Source: a virus. From it: 35,391 nucleotides of DNA. A program made the position numbers and the translations under genes. The DNA lies in the IMG/VR virus record IMGVR_UViG_3300031963_000485, positions 1-35,391 of that record. One strand, 5' to 3'. Under the pieces are notes generated by a model, which worked only from the letters and a program-made list of their open reading frames with translations, did no database searches and was not told the origin of the DNA. Below are positions 1 through 5,623 of the stretch, one piece after another; position 1 is the first letter of the stretch, and each line of letters starts with the position of its first letter.

Positions 1-428
1 GTCAAAGGACAAGCCCCTCGATTAGTGCTCCAAGTATCCACCCATTTCCATTTGGCAAAACGGCGCACATCAAACAACAAGAGCCAATTTCCTCGGGTTG
101 ATTGAAAACGAAGGTGAGCGTGCTTTAACGCCGCATTAATTTGGGGGGCATCTTTTCTAATGTATATCCAATTTCCCACCATCCCCATAGTACACAACAG
201 TTTCTTTTGGTGGGAAACTTCTAACGAACCCCCCACTTGCTCTAAGGTCAGCATCAACTCTTTACCTCTCGCTTGGGCAGATAAAGTAAAGACCCCTCCT
301 TGGAAGGGGTCATCCTCTGTGTTTACTTTGGTCACCGTAGATTTTTTCATGCGATTGAAAAAACTTTCTTTTTGTTGGACGTAATTAATAAACTCCGCCA
401 TTATTTTGACTTCGGATAATTCGGGCAT
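1..428 (-). CDS. Fpg/Nei-family DNA glycosylase (N-terminal part, cut by window edge)
   Basis: The gene starts at ATG 428 and runs off the left edge, so only about 142 residues are visible. The protein opens MPELSEVKIM, the Fpg/Nei signature MPELPEV in which Pro2 is the Schiff-base nucleophile and Glu3 the catalytic acid. Further family marks are ARGKELML (the conserved Lys of the GK-L-L element), a GMVGNW stretch matching the GMxGxW turn, and FDVRRFAKW matching the DPRRFG lesion-side segment. It should excise oxidised bases and nick abasic sites in phage DNA. The C-terminal zinc finger, if present, lies outside the window. Its ATG shares one base with the TAA stop of the upstream exonuclease gene (TAATG), so the two are probably translationally coupled. 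Assignment to Fpg versus Nei is open. Confidence 0.9.
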   Translation of the reverse strand, partial: MPELSEVKIMAEFINYVQQKESFFNRMKKSTVTKVNTEDDPFQGGVFTLSAQARGKELMLTLEQVGGSLEVSHQKKLLCTMGMVGNWIYIRKDAPQINAALKHAHLRFQSTRGNWLLLFDVRRFAKWKWVDTWSTNRGACPL

Positions 429-1105
429 TATAACTTAGACATTTTTTTGAGTAATTCAATCATAGTGGAGACATCTTTCTCACAATATTTGGTGATTCGC
501 TCTACATGACCTCTCCAATATTCCATATGGACTTGGCTACCACAAATATCATCTTTAGGGGTGGGGATACCCATGGCATAAGCCGCCTCCTCAAAAGAAC
601 AAGGGTGTGCCGAGCCGTTTCTCCACATTTCTCGCAAATCCAATACTTTCATATCCCAAGGTTTTTTCTCAAAGGTATCCAAAATAGACGGGATACTAAA
701 ACCATGAACCAATAATTTTCGATTAATCCAAGGGATGTCGAATTGTTTAACATTCCAACCAATCGGAATCATATCTCGCTCGCTCGCCTTGGCAAATAAT
801 TGATAGATTAGGGGCATCATATCGGCTTCCCTTTCGTGGCTGATAGTTTTGACGGTCATTACCCCATCTCGATACACCCCATAAGAAAGGCAAACTATGC
901 GACCAAATTCGGGATGGATAGCGGCTTTTGCCACATAGGAATTGGGGAGAGATAAATCTTCTTTTTGTAGATACATTTCCCATTTCTTCTGCCAAATACC
1001 CACACCTAAGGGGTCTTGTTTTTGGAAATCCTCATAGTCTTTGTATTGACCAGCGGTTTCGATGTCGAAGAACAACAGTTTGTCAAATCTTTGAGCGGTG
1101 ACCAT
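428..1105 (-). CDS. PolB-like 3'-5' exonuclease (DEDDy fold)
   Basis: A 225-residue DnaQ-like exonuclease of the type related to the proofreading domain of family-B polymerases. Exo I is LLFFDIETAG (D14, E16). Exo II is IGWNVKQFDIPWI (N118, D123). Exo III is YCEKD (Y207, D211), the DEDDy form. It should remove nucleotides from 3' ends using two metal ions, in repair or replication. Start chosen at ATG 1105 (MVTAQRFDKL): it follows an A/T-rich leader and a promoter-like sequence, whereas the longer frame back to 1162 would run through that promoter. It is the first gene of a unit with the downstream Fpg/Nei glycosylase, suggesting a small DNA-repair operon. No polymerase domain is attached. 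Confidence 0.85.
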   Translation of the reverse strand: MVTAQRFDKLLFFDIETAGQYKDYEDFQKQDPLGVGIWQKKWEMYLQKEDLSLPNSYVAKAAIHPEFGRIVCLSYGVYRDGVMTVKTISHEREADMMPLIYQLFAKASERDMIPIGWNVKQFDIPWINRKLLVHGFSIPSILDTFEKKPWDMKVLDLREMWRNGSAHPCSFEEAAYAMGIPTPKDDICGSQVHMEYWRGHVERITKYCEKDVSTMIELLKKMSKL

Positions 1106-1148
1106 ATAGATTAATTTAAAAAAGTGAAAAATACTTAGGATTACAGTG

Positions 1149-1179
1149 CGAATATAGTACAAAAAGGCGAAATTCGCAA
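1149..1179 (-). promoter_or_regulatory. Bacteroidota-type promoter for the exonuclease/glycosylase pair
   Basis: On the minus strand TTG (1177-1179) is followed after 20 nt by TATATTCG (1149-1156), close to the Bacteroidota sigma-ABfr consensus TTTG / about 19-21 nt / TAnnTTTG. The element ends 43 nt before ATG 1105. Suggests recognition by unmodified host RNA polymerase. Confidence 0.55.
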
Positions 1180-1207
1180 GAATAAATAGGTTTTTTTTGA
1201 TTTATTT

Positions 1208-1528
1208 TTACAAGCTCGATTTGGGTAGAGCCTTAAAGTGAAATGTGGCATCCCAATAACGGTCGTCATCAAACTCTACCTCATAATCTTCAAAGTACAC
1301 TATTTCAAATTGATACTCGGTAGTTTTTTGATTGGCTTCTTGTACGGCTGTTAGTAAGGCATCCCTTTGACTCGGTGACCAATATTGAAGATAGGGTGTT
1401 TTTAAGTAGTGACACTCGAAACCCTCATCCCCACCATGTGCAGCACCCCCCAAGTTTTTGGGGAGGGTGCGAGTATATTGACACAAAATCTGCAAATCGG
1501 GGTGTTGTTCATCAAGAGTAAATTTCAT
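1208..1528 (-). CDS. Hypothetical protein, 106 aa
   Basis: Not recognised. The product is 106 residues, acidic and aromatic, with a central block (IVYFEDYEVEFDDDRYWDA) that looks like beta strands and no membrane segment or signal peptide. Start ATG 1528 is preceded by an A-tract (AAAAAAATAAT), the leader type seen before many genes here. Codon use, with Gly GGG and Pro CCC, matches the phage's own genes rather than the AT-rich island that begins at 1648. A 119-nt spacer separates it from that island; nothing clear is visible in the spacer. Confidence 0.7.
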   Translation of the reverse strand: MKFTLDEQHPDLQILCQYTRTLPKNLGGAAHGGDEGFECHYLKTPYLQYWSPSQRDALLTAVQEANQKTTEYQFEIVYFEDYEVEFDDDRYWDATFHFKALPKSSL

Positions 1529-1647
1529 ATTATTTTTTTAGAGGGTTTTTAATTAGGCATCTCGGGGTGATTTAAGCAAATTCAATGAACGCTCAGAATC
1601 TCAAACGGATTGAATATTTTATAATCCGACTTTCACAAACATTTATG

Positions 1648-1968
1648 TTATACCACATTTGACCAATTCTCACAATCTTCCATTAGTTCAATCTGACCAT
1701 TCCCTTGTTCTATTATTTTATTCAGAATCCCTAATCCGTAGGATGTTGATGTTCCATATCCCATTTTATGACACTTATAGCAACTTCCACTAAATCCAAT
1801 AAAATAATAGTAATCATCATCTTGTTCAACTTTTTCGATTCCAGAGTTCAACTTCCATCTGTCACCATCTAAATAACCACCAGCCCAAGTCCCAAAAACT
1901 TTATAGTAATTGTTCGGTAGTTTTAATATCACCCATCTTTCAGGTGCTTCACTTATATTTCTTTTCAT
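1648..1968 (-). CDS. Hypothetical protein, cassette-like gene, 106 aa
   Basis: Function not recognised. Start placed at ATG 1968 (MKRNISEAPERW), after an AT-rich leader; the upstream extension would begin inside the attC-like spacer. The protein has a run of aromatic beta-strand-like segments (WVILKLPNNYYKVFGTWAGG, DDYYYFIGFSGS) and a CYKCHKMGYG segment with a CxxC that could bind metal. I recall similar stand-alone proteins in Bacteroidota chromosomes (from memory, not searched). It is the last ORF of an AT-rich, same-strand array (1648-3998), consistent with a mobile gene cassette. Its stop codon overlaps a GTATAAC word that also occurs in the upstream spacer. Confidence 0.65.
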   Translation of the reverse strand: MKRNISEAPERWVILKLPNNYYKVFGTWAGGYLDGDRWKLNSGIEKVEQDDDYYYFIGFSGSCYKCHKMGYGTSTSYGLGILNKIIEQGNGQIELMEDCENWSNVV

Positions 1969-1988
1969 AATTTTTTGTTTAAAAACGT

Positions 1989-2083
1989 GGTATAACAAGG
2001 TGTATAATAAAGTTTGCTATCAAGTTCAGTGGTAATTTGAAAGTTCATCTAAGCAAACCTTCTCATACACCCAATCGTTAGGC
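1989..2083 (-). repeat. attC-like inverted-repeat spacer (site D)
   Basis: On the minus strand, just after the stop of the 144-aa gene, the spacer reads GCCTAAC (2077-2083), GGTGTAT (2065-2071), GTTTGC (2053-2058), a 35-nt loop, GCAAAC (2012-2017), ATACACC (1999-2005), GTTATAC (1990-1996). The inner boxes pair exactly and have equal 6-nt gaps on both arms. GCCTAAC fits the integron R'' core RYYYAAC exactly; GTTATAC fits GTTRRRY with one mismatch. This is the nested two-box architecture of attC sites, but recombination activity is inferred only. Confidence 0.5.
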
Positions 2084-2089
2084 GAAACC

Positions 2090-2524
2090 CTATGAGAGCT
2101 CCGTAGCAAGTCCATCATCTATCAGTTTAAAAATGTCAGCGTGGATAGAATAAAGGTGTTCCATAATTCCTTGAACTTGCAACAATGACAATACGGGTCT
2201 CATCCCCGTTCGTATCCAAGCCTTTGCATCTTCAACAGCGAAAATATTGTCTTTGTAAGTTGCTCTGTGCTTTTCAATATCCCTAATGAATAAACCAATA
2301 GGTATCAATTCTTCATTTGATAGTTTTGAAAGTGGCTTTAGTATAGGTTTAAAGCAATTTACTTGAACGCTTTGGCTATGGATAACGTGGTTTAATCCAA
2401 CTATCGTATTGGTATAAGATTGACATTCCCAATCAATAATCCTTTCTTTACCAAAGTCGTCAATCGCTTTTAATTGAAAGGGTAGATACCCTGCTAGATG
2501 TTTTAATTCTAATTTATTTTCCAT
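2090..2524 (-). CDS. Hypothetical protein, 144 aa (common phage/Bacteroidota type)
   Basis: Function unknown. The N-terminus MENKLELKHLAGYLPFQLKA and a C-terminal helix ending in LIDDGLATELS resemble, from memory, a family of unassigned proteins frequent in Bacteroidota phages and prophages, in which ELKHLAPYLPY opens the protein and PILRPLSDL sits in the middle (here PILKPLSKLS). No catalytic motif, Cys cluster or membrane segment is visible. ATG 2524 lies 5 nt after the stop of the 103-aa gene, so the two form a pair. The gene is followed on its strand by attC-like site D. Confidence 0.7.
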   Translation of the reverse strand: MENKLELKHLAGYLPFQLKAIDDFGKERIIDWECQSYTNTIVGLNHVIHSQSVQVNCFKPILKPLSKLSNEELIPIGLFIRDIEKHRATYKDNIFAVEDAKAWIRTGMRPVLSLLQVQGIMEHLYSIHADIFKLIDDGLATELS

Positions 2525-2529
2525 TGTTT

Positions 2530-2841
2530 TTATATTTTTTTGTTACCGAACTCTTTTTTTCTTCGCTCATCCGAATATTTATTTTTAGATAGACTTTCTA
2601 TTAAATCACCTTCAACCTTAATTATATTCAAATTAGATATATCCTTTTCTCCTAAAATATCATAAAATCTACCATCTATTTTTGTCCAAACATGATTGCC
2701 ATCATAATATGCTTCTGCACCTATATAAATAGTTTTTAAAATTTCATAAAACTGATAACAATTACCCGTTCTATAAATTGCAATTGATGCGCCGAATGAT
2801 TCTCTAATAGATTTTATGACCTTAAGAATTTGTTTATCCAT
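2530..2841 (-). CDS. Hypothetical protein with C-H-D pattern, 103 aa
   Basis: Start ATG 2841 (MDKQILKVIKSIRESFG) is preferred over an in-frame upstream start because a promoter-like TAAATTTG and TATATTTAG lie just upstream. The core reads GNCYQFYEILK, then NHVWTKIDGRFYDILGE: an Asn-Cys at the start of a helix (C28), His50 and Asp61 on following strands. From memory this NC...H...YYDI pattern recurs in small phage and bacterial proteins and is reminiscent of papain-like or NlpC-like folds, but no enzymatic role is established. It has no signal peptide. It is the first gene of a pair with the 144-aa gene 5 nt downstream. Confidence 0.65.
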   Translation of the reverse strand: MDKQILKVIKSIRESFGASIAIYRTGNCYQFYEILKTIYIGAEAYYDGNHVWTKIDGRFYDILGEKDISNLNIIKVEGDLIESLSKNKYSDERRKKEFGNKKI

Positions 2842-2948
2842 AAATTTAACTAAATATAACAACAAATTTAAGAAATGAATTTTGAATTGTCTATTTTTTA
2901 AGGAAAAGATTTACTTCCCATATTCGCAACCGCTATAAGACATAAAAA

Positions 2949-3086
2949 TTATGGTGAGGGAAAAAAGTACATCAATAGAAACATAAAAATTCCTATTGAA
3001 ATACCACCAATCCACATACCATGTTTTAACCCTTCTGAATATTTAGAATCCAAAAGTTCTTGTAATTTTTCTTTTCTTGTCTTCAT
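2949..3086 (-). CDS. Small membrane protein, 45 aa
   Basis: A short ORF from ATG 3086 to TAA 2949. It opens with a charged amphipathic stretch (MKTRKEKLQELLDSKYSEG) followed by one hydrophobic segment, MWIGGISIGIFMFLLMYFF, long enough to span a membrane, and stops with PSP. Function unknown; a phage- or cassette-borne membrane microprotein, holin-like peptide or toxin component are all possible. It lies 37 nt downstream of attC-like site C and in the same orientation as the other cassette ORFs. The leader before ATG is AT-rich (GATAAAAATT). Confidence 0.5.
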   Translation of the reverse strand: MKTRKEKLQELLDSKYSEGLKHGMWIGGISIGIFMFLLMYFFPSP

Positions 3087-3122
3087 AATTTTTATCGGTT
3101 AAATATCATCAATTCTTCGTAT

Positions 3123-3154
3123 TACCAACGGTATAATCAATTGGTACGTTAGGT
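3123..3154 (-). repeat. Short attC-like hairpin (site C)
   Basis: Directly after the stop of the 87-aa gene, the minus strand reads ACCTAAC (3148-3154), an exact RYYYAAC core, then TACCAA (3141-3146), a 12-nt loop and TTGGTA (3123-3128). It shares the CCTAACG core with site D. It is shorter than a usual attC and the distal GTT box is poor, so it may be degenerate. Confidence 0.35.
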
Positions 3155-3160
3155 GCAAGG

Positions 3161-3424
3161 CTACAAAACTACTTCGATTTCAATTCCACACTCTTTTATA
3201 TCCCTAATGTCTACTTCATCGTTACCGCCATTCAAAAATAATCTTGAATATCTAACAGAATCAATTACACCATATTTTACAGTATAATTTCCTCTATGTG
3301 GGTCAACATAAGTTACAAAGCATATTTTTTTACCTATATTCTTTCTTATATTTTCTCTTGAAGGGTAAAATTTTTCATATCCTTTTTCGTATTTTTCATT
3401 TTCAAAATCTAACAAATAAGCCAT
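3161..3424 (-). CDS. Hypothetical protein, cassette-like gene, 87 aa
   Basis: Not recognised. Start placed at ATG 3424 (MAYLLDFENEKYEKGYEKFY); the longer frame to 3514 would translate through the hairpin of site B. The protein is lysine- and tyrosine-rich at the N-terminus, followed by a beta-strand-like core (KKICFVTYVDPHRGNYTVKY, GVIDSVRYSRLFLNG) suggesting a small SH3-like or OB-like barrel. No membrane segment. It is flanked by spacer hairpins on both sides (sites B and C) and is AT-rich compared with the phage core. Confidence 0.6.
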   Translation of the reverse strand: MAYLLDFENEKYEKGYEKFYPSRENIRKNIGKKICFVTYVDPHRGNYTVKYGVIDSVRYSRLFLNGGNDEVDIRDIKECGIEIEVVL

Positions 3425-3463
3425 AGTTTTCAAATTAAATTTAGTGCTGATGAGCCGCCCAGC

Positions 3464-3525
3464 ACATAACAGCGGTTTGGTAAGAATGATGGTTTTGTGG
3501 TGAAAACACACCACCTCGTTTAGCT
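3464..3525 (-). repeat. attC-like spacer with hairpin (site B)
   Basis: On the minus strand GCTAAAC (3519-3525) opens the spacer, a perfect GTGGTG / CACCAC hairpin with 6-nt loop (3498-3515) follows, and GTTATGT (3464-3470) closes it. The word CAGCACATA here (3460-3468) recurs in site A (3761-3769). The hairpin could instead act as a terminator, but no T-tract follows it on the minus strand. Confidence 0.4.
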
Positions 3526-3533
3526 ACAAAACA

Positions 3534-3728
3534 TTATGCTGTGAAACCAGACTTAGCGAGGGCATCATCAACCATATCAAAAATCCTTTCGGGGATATGG
3601 GCGGTCATATGTTTTCTAACCTCAATCAAAGTTTTAGCAAGTAACTCGATAGTTTCTTTTTGTGCTTTATCACAAATAAAATCGTATTCTGCACTTTCTA
3701 TTGTTTTTGTGAATGTTCCTTTTGTCAT
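3534..3728 (-). CDS. Hypothetical protein, 64 aa
   Basis: Unrecognised helical protein. The sequence from ATG 3728 (MTKGTFTKTIESAEYDFICD) to a C-terminal FTA is predicted by eye to be two or three amphipathic helices (QKETIELLAKTLIEV, RIFDMVDDALAKSG). One Cys, no membrane segment. It lies between attC-like sites A and B in the same-strand array. The shadow ORF on the opposite strand at 3541-3777 was discounted because this frame has the ordinary composition of a soluble protein. Confidence 0.55.
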   Translation of the reverse strand: MTKGTFTKTIESAEYDFICDKAQKETIELLAKTLIEVRKHMTAHIPERIFDMVDDALAKSGFTA

Positions 3729-3760
3729 TTTAATTAAGATTTATGAAGCGCAGTCCCCAA

Positions 3761-3822
3761 CAGCACATAGGCAATAGTTGCTATAAACTCAAACGCATTA
3801 GTTATTTTATACACCCAACCGT
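3761..3822 (-). repeat. attC-like spacer (site A)
   Basis: The plus-strand word ATACACCCAACCGT (3809-3822) matches ATACACCCAATCGT in site D (2065-2078) at 13 of 14 positions, and CAGCACATA (3761-3769) matches site B. The intervening sequence has an imperfect palindrome around ATAGGCAATAGTTGCTAT. The outer AAC/GTT boxes are degenerate. The shared words between otherwise unrelated spacers are the main evidence for a site family. Confidence 0.35.
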
Positions 3823-3827
3823 CCTTT

Positions 3828-3998
3828 TTAAGACAGCACCCATTTTAGATTTTCTATATCAGATTCATACATTGAAATTTGACGCTTGATTTTATCAGAC
3901 ATGAAAACGCTAATAGGTAGGGTAAGTTCCTTTTTTAGCCCAACAATTGTTTGTTCAAGCTTGTCAATTTGTTCTTGTATTTCGTTGCTGGTTTTCAT
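3828..3998 (-). CDS. Small coiled-coil-like protein, 56 aa
   Basis: ORF from ATG 3998 to TAA 3828. The product opens MKTSNEIQEQIDKLEQTIVG and continues with a helical KIKRQISMYESDIENLKWVL segment, a heptad-like pattern suggesting a helical hairpin or coiled coil. Function unknown. A perfect Bacteroidota -7 element (TATATTTG) lies 20 nt upstream, so it may be the first gene transcribed in the 1648-3998 island. It is followed by attC-like site A. Confidence 0.55.
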   Translation of the reverse strand: MKTSNEIQEQIDKLEQTIVGLKKELTLPISVFMSDKIKRQISMYESDIENLKWVLS

Positions 3999-4017
3999 CT
4001 TATTTTTAATTTGTTCA

Positions 4018-4025
4018 CAAATATA
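4018..4025 (-). promoter_or_regulatory. Bacteroidota -7 element upstream of the cassette island
   Basis: Minus-strand TATATTTG exactly fits TAnnTTTG. No TTTG is found at the usual 19-21 nt upstream distance, so strength is uncertain. The position is right for transcribing the whole 1648-3998 array. The rest of the 175-nt gap to 4173 is A/T homopolymer-rich and on the plus strand holds a weaker TAACTTTAG (4104-4112) that could serve the 95-aa gene. Confidence 0.4.
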
Positions 4026-4173
4026 ATAAAAAAAATGAAAATAGTGAAAAAAAAATCAAACTTTTTAAAACCTTTTTTATCTTTTATGCATAAAAAGAAT
4101 AGGTAACTTTAGGGAGGGTAAAATTTCTTTAAGTACTTAGACCTTTTTTTCTTTTTTTTAAAAAACTTAAATT

Positions 4174-4461
4174 ATGAAAGAGCTTTCTTTAAACGGCTTA
4201 ACACCAACCCCCGATTCGTACCAACCCAATTTTAATCCTAAAGATTTACCTTGGGTGGGCTGCGAACAAGGAGTACAAATCTTTGAAGCCGCTTATGTTT
4301 TTAAAAGACTATCCCCCATGTTGAGTCCCACGGGTAAAGAGGAGATGATTCCTGCTGAGGTGGTGGTGTGTCGACAATGTGGTAAAGTACCTTCCTTTAT
4401 TACGGATAAGATTGCGGATTTTCCCCAAGAGCTAAAATCTACTTGTGGTAGTGGAAAGTAA
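4174..4461 (+). CDS. Hypothetical protein with CxxC, 95 aa
   Basis: The product begins MKELSLNGLTPTPDSYQPNF and carries VVVCRQCGKVPSFITDKI near residue 75 with a further Cys close to the C-terminus (KSTCGSGK). The CxxC plus a lone distal Cys could be a partial zinc ribbon, but four ligands are not clearly present. Function unknown. Start ATG 4174 follows an AAAAAACTTAAATT leader. It overlaps the SET-domain gene downstream, indicating co-translation. This is one of only four plus-strand genes in the window. Confidence 0.7.
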   Translation: MKELSLNGLTPTPDSYQPNFNPKDLPWVGCEQGVQIFEAAYVFKRLSPMLSPTGKEEMIPAEVVVCRQCGKVPSFITDKIADFPQELKSTCGSGK

Positions 4462-4879
4462 ACCTTTTATTGACCCCCGATTAGAACTTCAGTGGATTTC
4501 GGAAATTCAAGGTTGGGGGGTTTTTACAACTGAGGATTTACCCCCTAACCTTATTATTGAAAGGTCACCCTTGATTCTTTTTCCCGAAAAGATTGTGGAT
4601 ATGACTTATTGGATGTTACAAGCTGAGGGTATCCGAAGCGAATCCTTTATGTTAGACCGTTACATGATTCGTTGGGGGGATTCTTCGGCAATCCCTTTGG
4701 GGTGGTGTGGCTTATACAACCACTCGGATACCAATAACGTTACTTTCCAAGCCCATTATGAGGCTACATTAATGGAAATACGCACCCTTCGACCAATTGC
4801 TCGGGGTGCGCAGTGTTTAGTTAGCTATGGCTCGGAATGGTTTCAAGCCAAGGGTTATATTACTAAGGTAGACTTTTGA
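4445..4879 (+). CDS. SET-domain protein lysine methyltransferase
   Basis: A minimal SET domain of about 144 residues. GWGVFTTEDLPPN (residues 23-35) is the first SET motif, which helps bind S-adenosylmethionine. LYNHSDTNN (90-98) carries the NHS core that contacts cofactor and substrate. GAQCLVSYGSEWF (121-133) matches the GEEL-x-x-x-Y element with Tyr128. There are no pre-SET or post-SET cysteine clusters, as is usual for viral and bacterial forms. It should transfer methyl groups to lysine on a protein target, host or phage, that cannot be named. The start is a GTG at 4445 or 4451, inside the preceding gene. Its 3' end overlaps the convergent phoH gene by 17 nt. Confidence 0.85.
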   Translation: MVVESKPFIDPRLELQWISEIQGWGVFTTEDLPPNLIIERSPLILFPEKIVDMTYWMLQAEGIRSESFMLDRYMIRWGDSSAIPLGWCGLYNHSDTNNVTFQAHYEATLMEIRTLRPIARGAQCLVSYGSEWFQAKGYITKVDF

Positions 4880-5582
4880 TGTGATTTAGAATTTTTCGAA
4901 CTATCGGATTACGGACGCTATCATCTTCGGTGAATGTCACTACTCCAATCTCGGGGAAGTCTTGGAAGGTGTTTATCAACCAACCCAAACCACTATCGGT
5001 TTTTTTCTTGAGGTCGATTTGGTCACCATCCCCCATCAAAATAAGTTTGGAGCGGTCGCCGATACGGGTAAGTATCGTGATTAGGTGCTCTTTTTTTAAG
5101 TTTTGTACCTCATCTACAATAATAAAACTATCATCAATCGAGCGACCTCGGATGAAAGCTAACGGGACTACTTCAATTAAGTCGGCTTTTTCTAATTCTA
5201 TGGTGAGGGGTTTGCCGATGATTTTGTAAAAGTTATCCATAAAAGAGAGCATAACTGGTTCCATCTTCTCTTTAACCGTTCCTTTCAAGAAGCCTATTTC
5301 TTCCCCATCTAAGACGGTAACGCTTTTGGCGACAATTATTTTTTGGTAAGAGCCCTTGGCTAACATAGTTAGTGCCTCGGCACAAGCTACGTAGGTTTTG
5401 CCCGTACCTGCGGGTCCAGCACACACGGTGATTTCTTTTGCCCGAATAGAATCTATCAATTCTTTTTGGGTTTCGGTTTTACATTTCAGTTTCACGGAAA
5501 TCTTGTTCCGAAGTTGTTGGGAGGGAAGGAGTATATCCATGTCAAAATCCTCCATTGGGTTTTCTTTTTTTCTGCGAGCCAT
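4863..5582 (-). CDS. phoH: PhoH-like ATPase
   Basis: A 239-residue PhoH-family P-loop protein. Walker A is CAGPAGTGKTYVA (residues 54-66), Walker B is FIIVDEVQNL (153-162), and a GDGDQID sensor segment follows (184-190). The N-terminal 30 residues are a basic, charged extension (MARRKKENPMEDFD). PhoH proteins are ATPases related to RNA helicases and are very common in marine phages; RNA remodelling or a link to phosphate starvation has been proposed, but the phage role is not settled. It is the last gene of the leftward tail operon, 41 nt after the 635-aa structural gene, preceded by an A-tract leader (TTTAAAAAAACTCG). Confidence 0.93.
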   Translation of the reverse strand: MARRKKENPMEDFDMDILLPSQQLRNKISVKLKCKTETQKELIDSIRAKEITVCAGPAGTGKTYVACAEALTMLAKGSYQKIIVAKSVTVLDGEEIGFLKGTVKEKMEPVMLSFMDNFYKIIGKPLTIELEKADLIEVVPLAFIRGRSIDDSFIIVDEVQNLKKEHLITILTRIGDRSKLILMGDGDQIDLKKKTDSGLGWLINTFQDFPEIGVVTFTEDDSVRNPIVRKILNHIKSLP

Positions 5583-5623
5583 ATAACGAGTTTTTTTAAA
5601 GTGAAGAGTTTAAATCTGATTAA

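Noticed and set aside
160-384. Plus-strand ORF of 74 aa
   Set aside because: It is antisense to the Fpg/Nei gene, whose frame carries clear family motifs.
1105-1162. N-terminal extension of the exonuclease ORF to 1162
   Set aside because: The extension would run through the promoter-like element at 1149-1156; the DnaQ fold begins right after ATG 1105.
1541-1647. Promoter for the 106-aa gene at 1528
   Set aside because: A TGAATTTG with an upstream TTTG is present but the spacing is 17 nt and the first base pair is not TA; too weak to list.
3498-3515. Hairpin as a rho-independent terminator
   Set aside because: No T-tract on the minus strand after the stem; the shared words with other spacers favour a recombination-site family.
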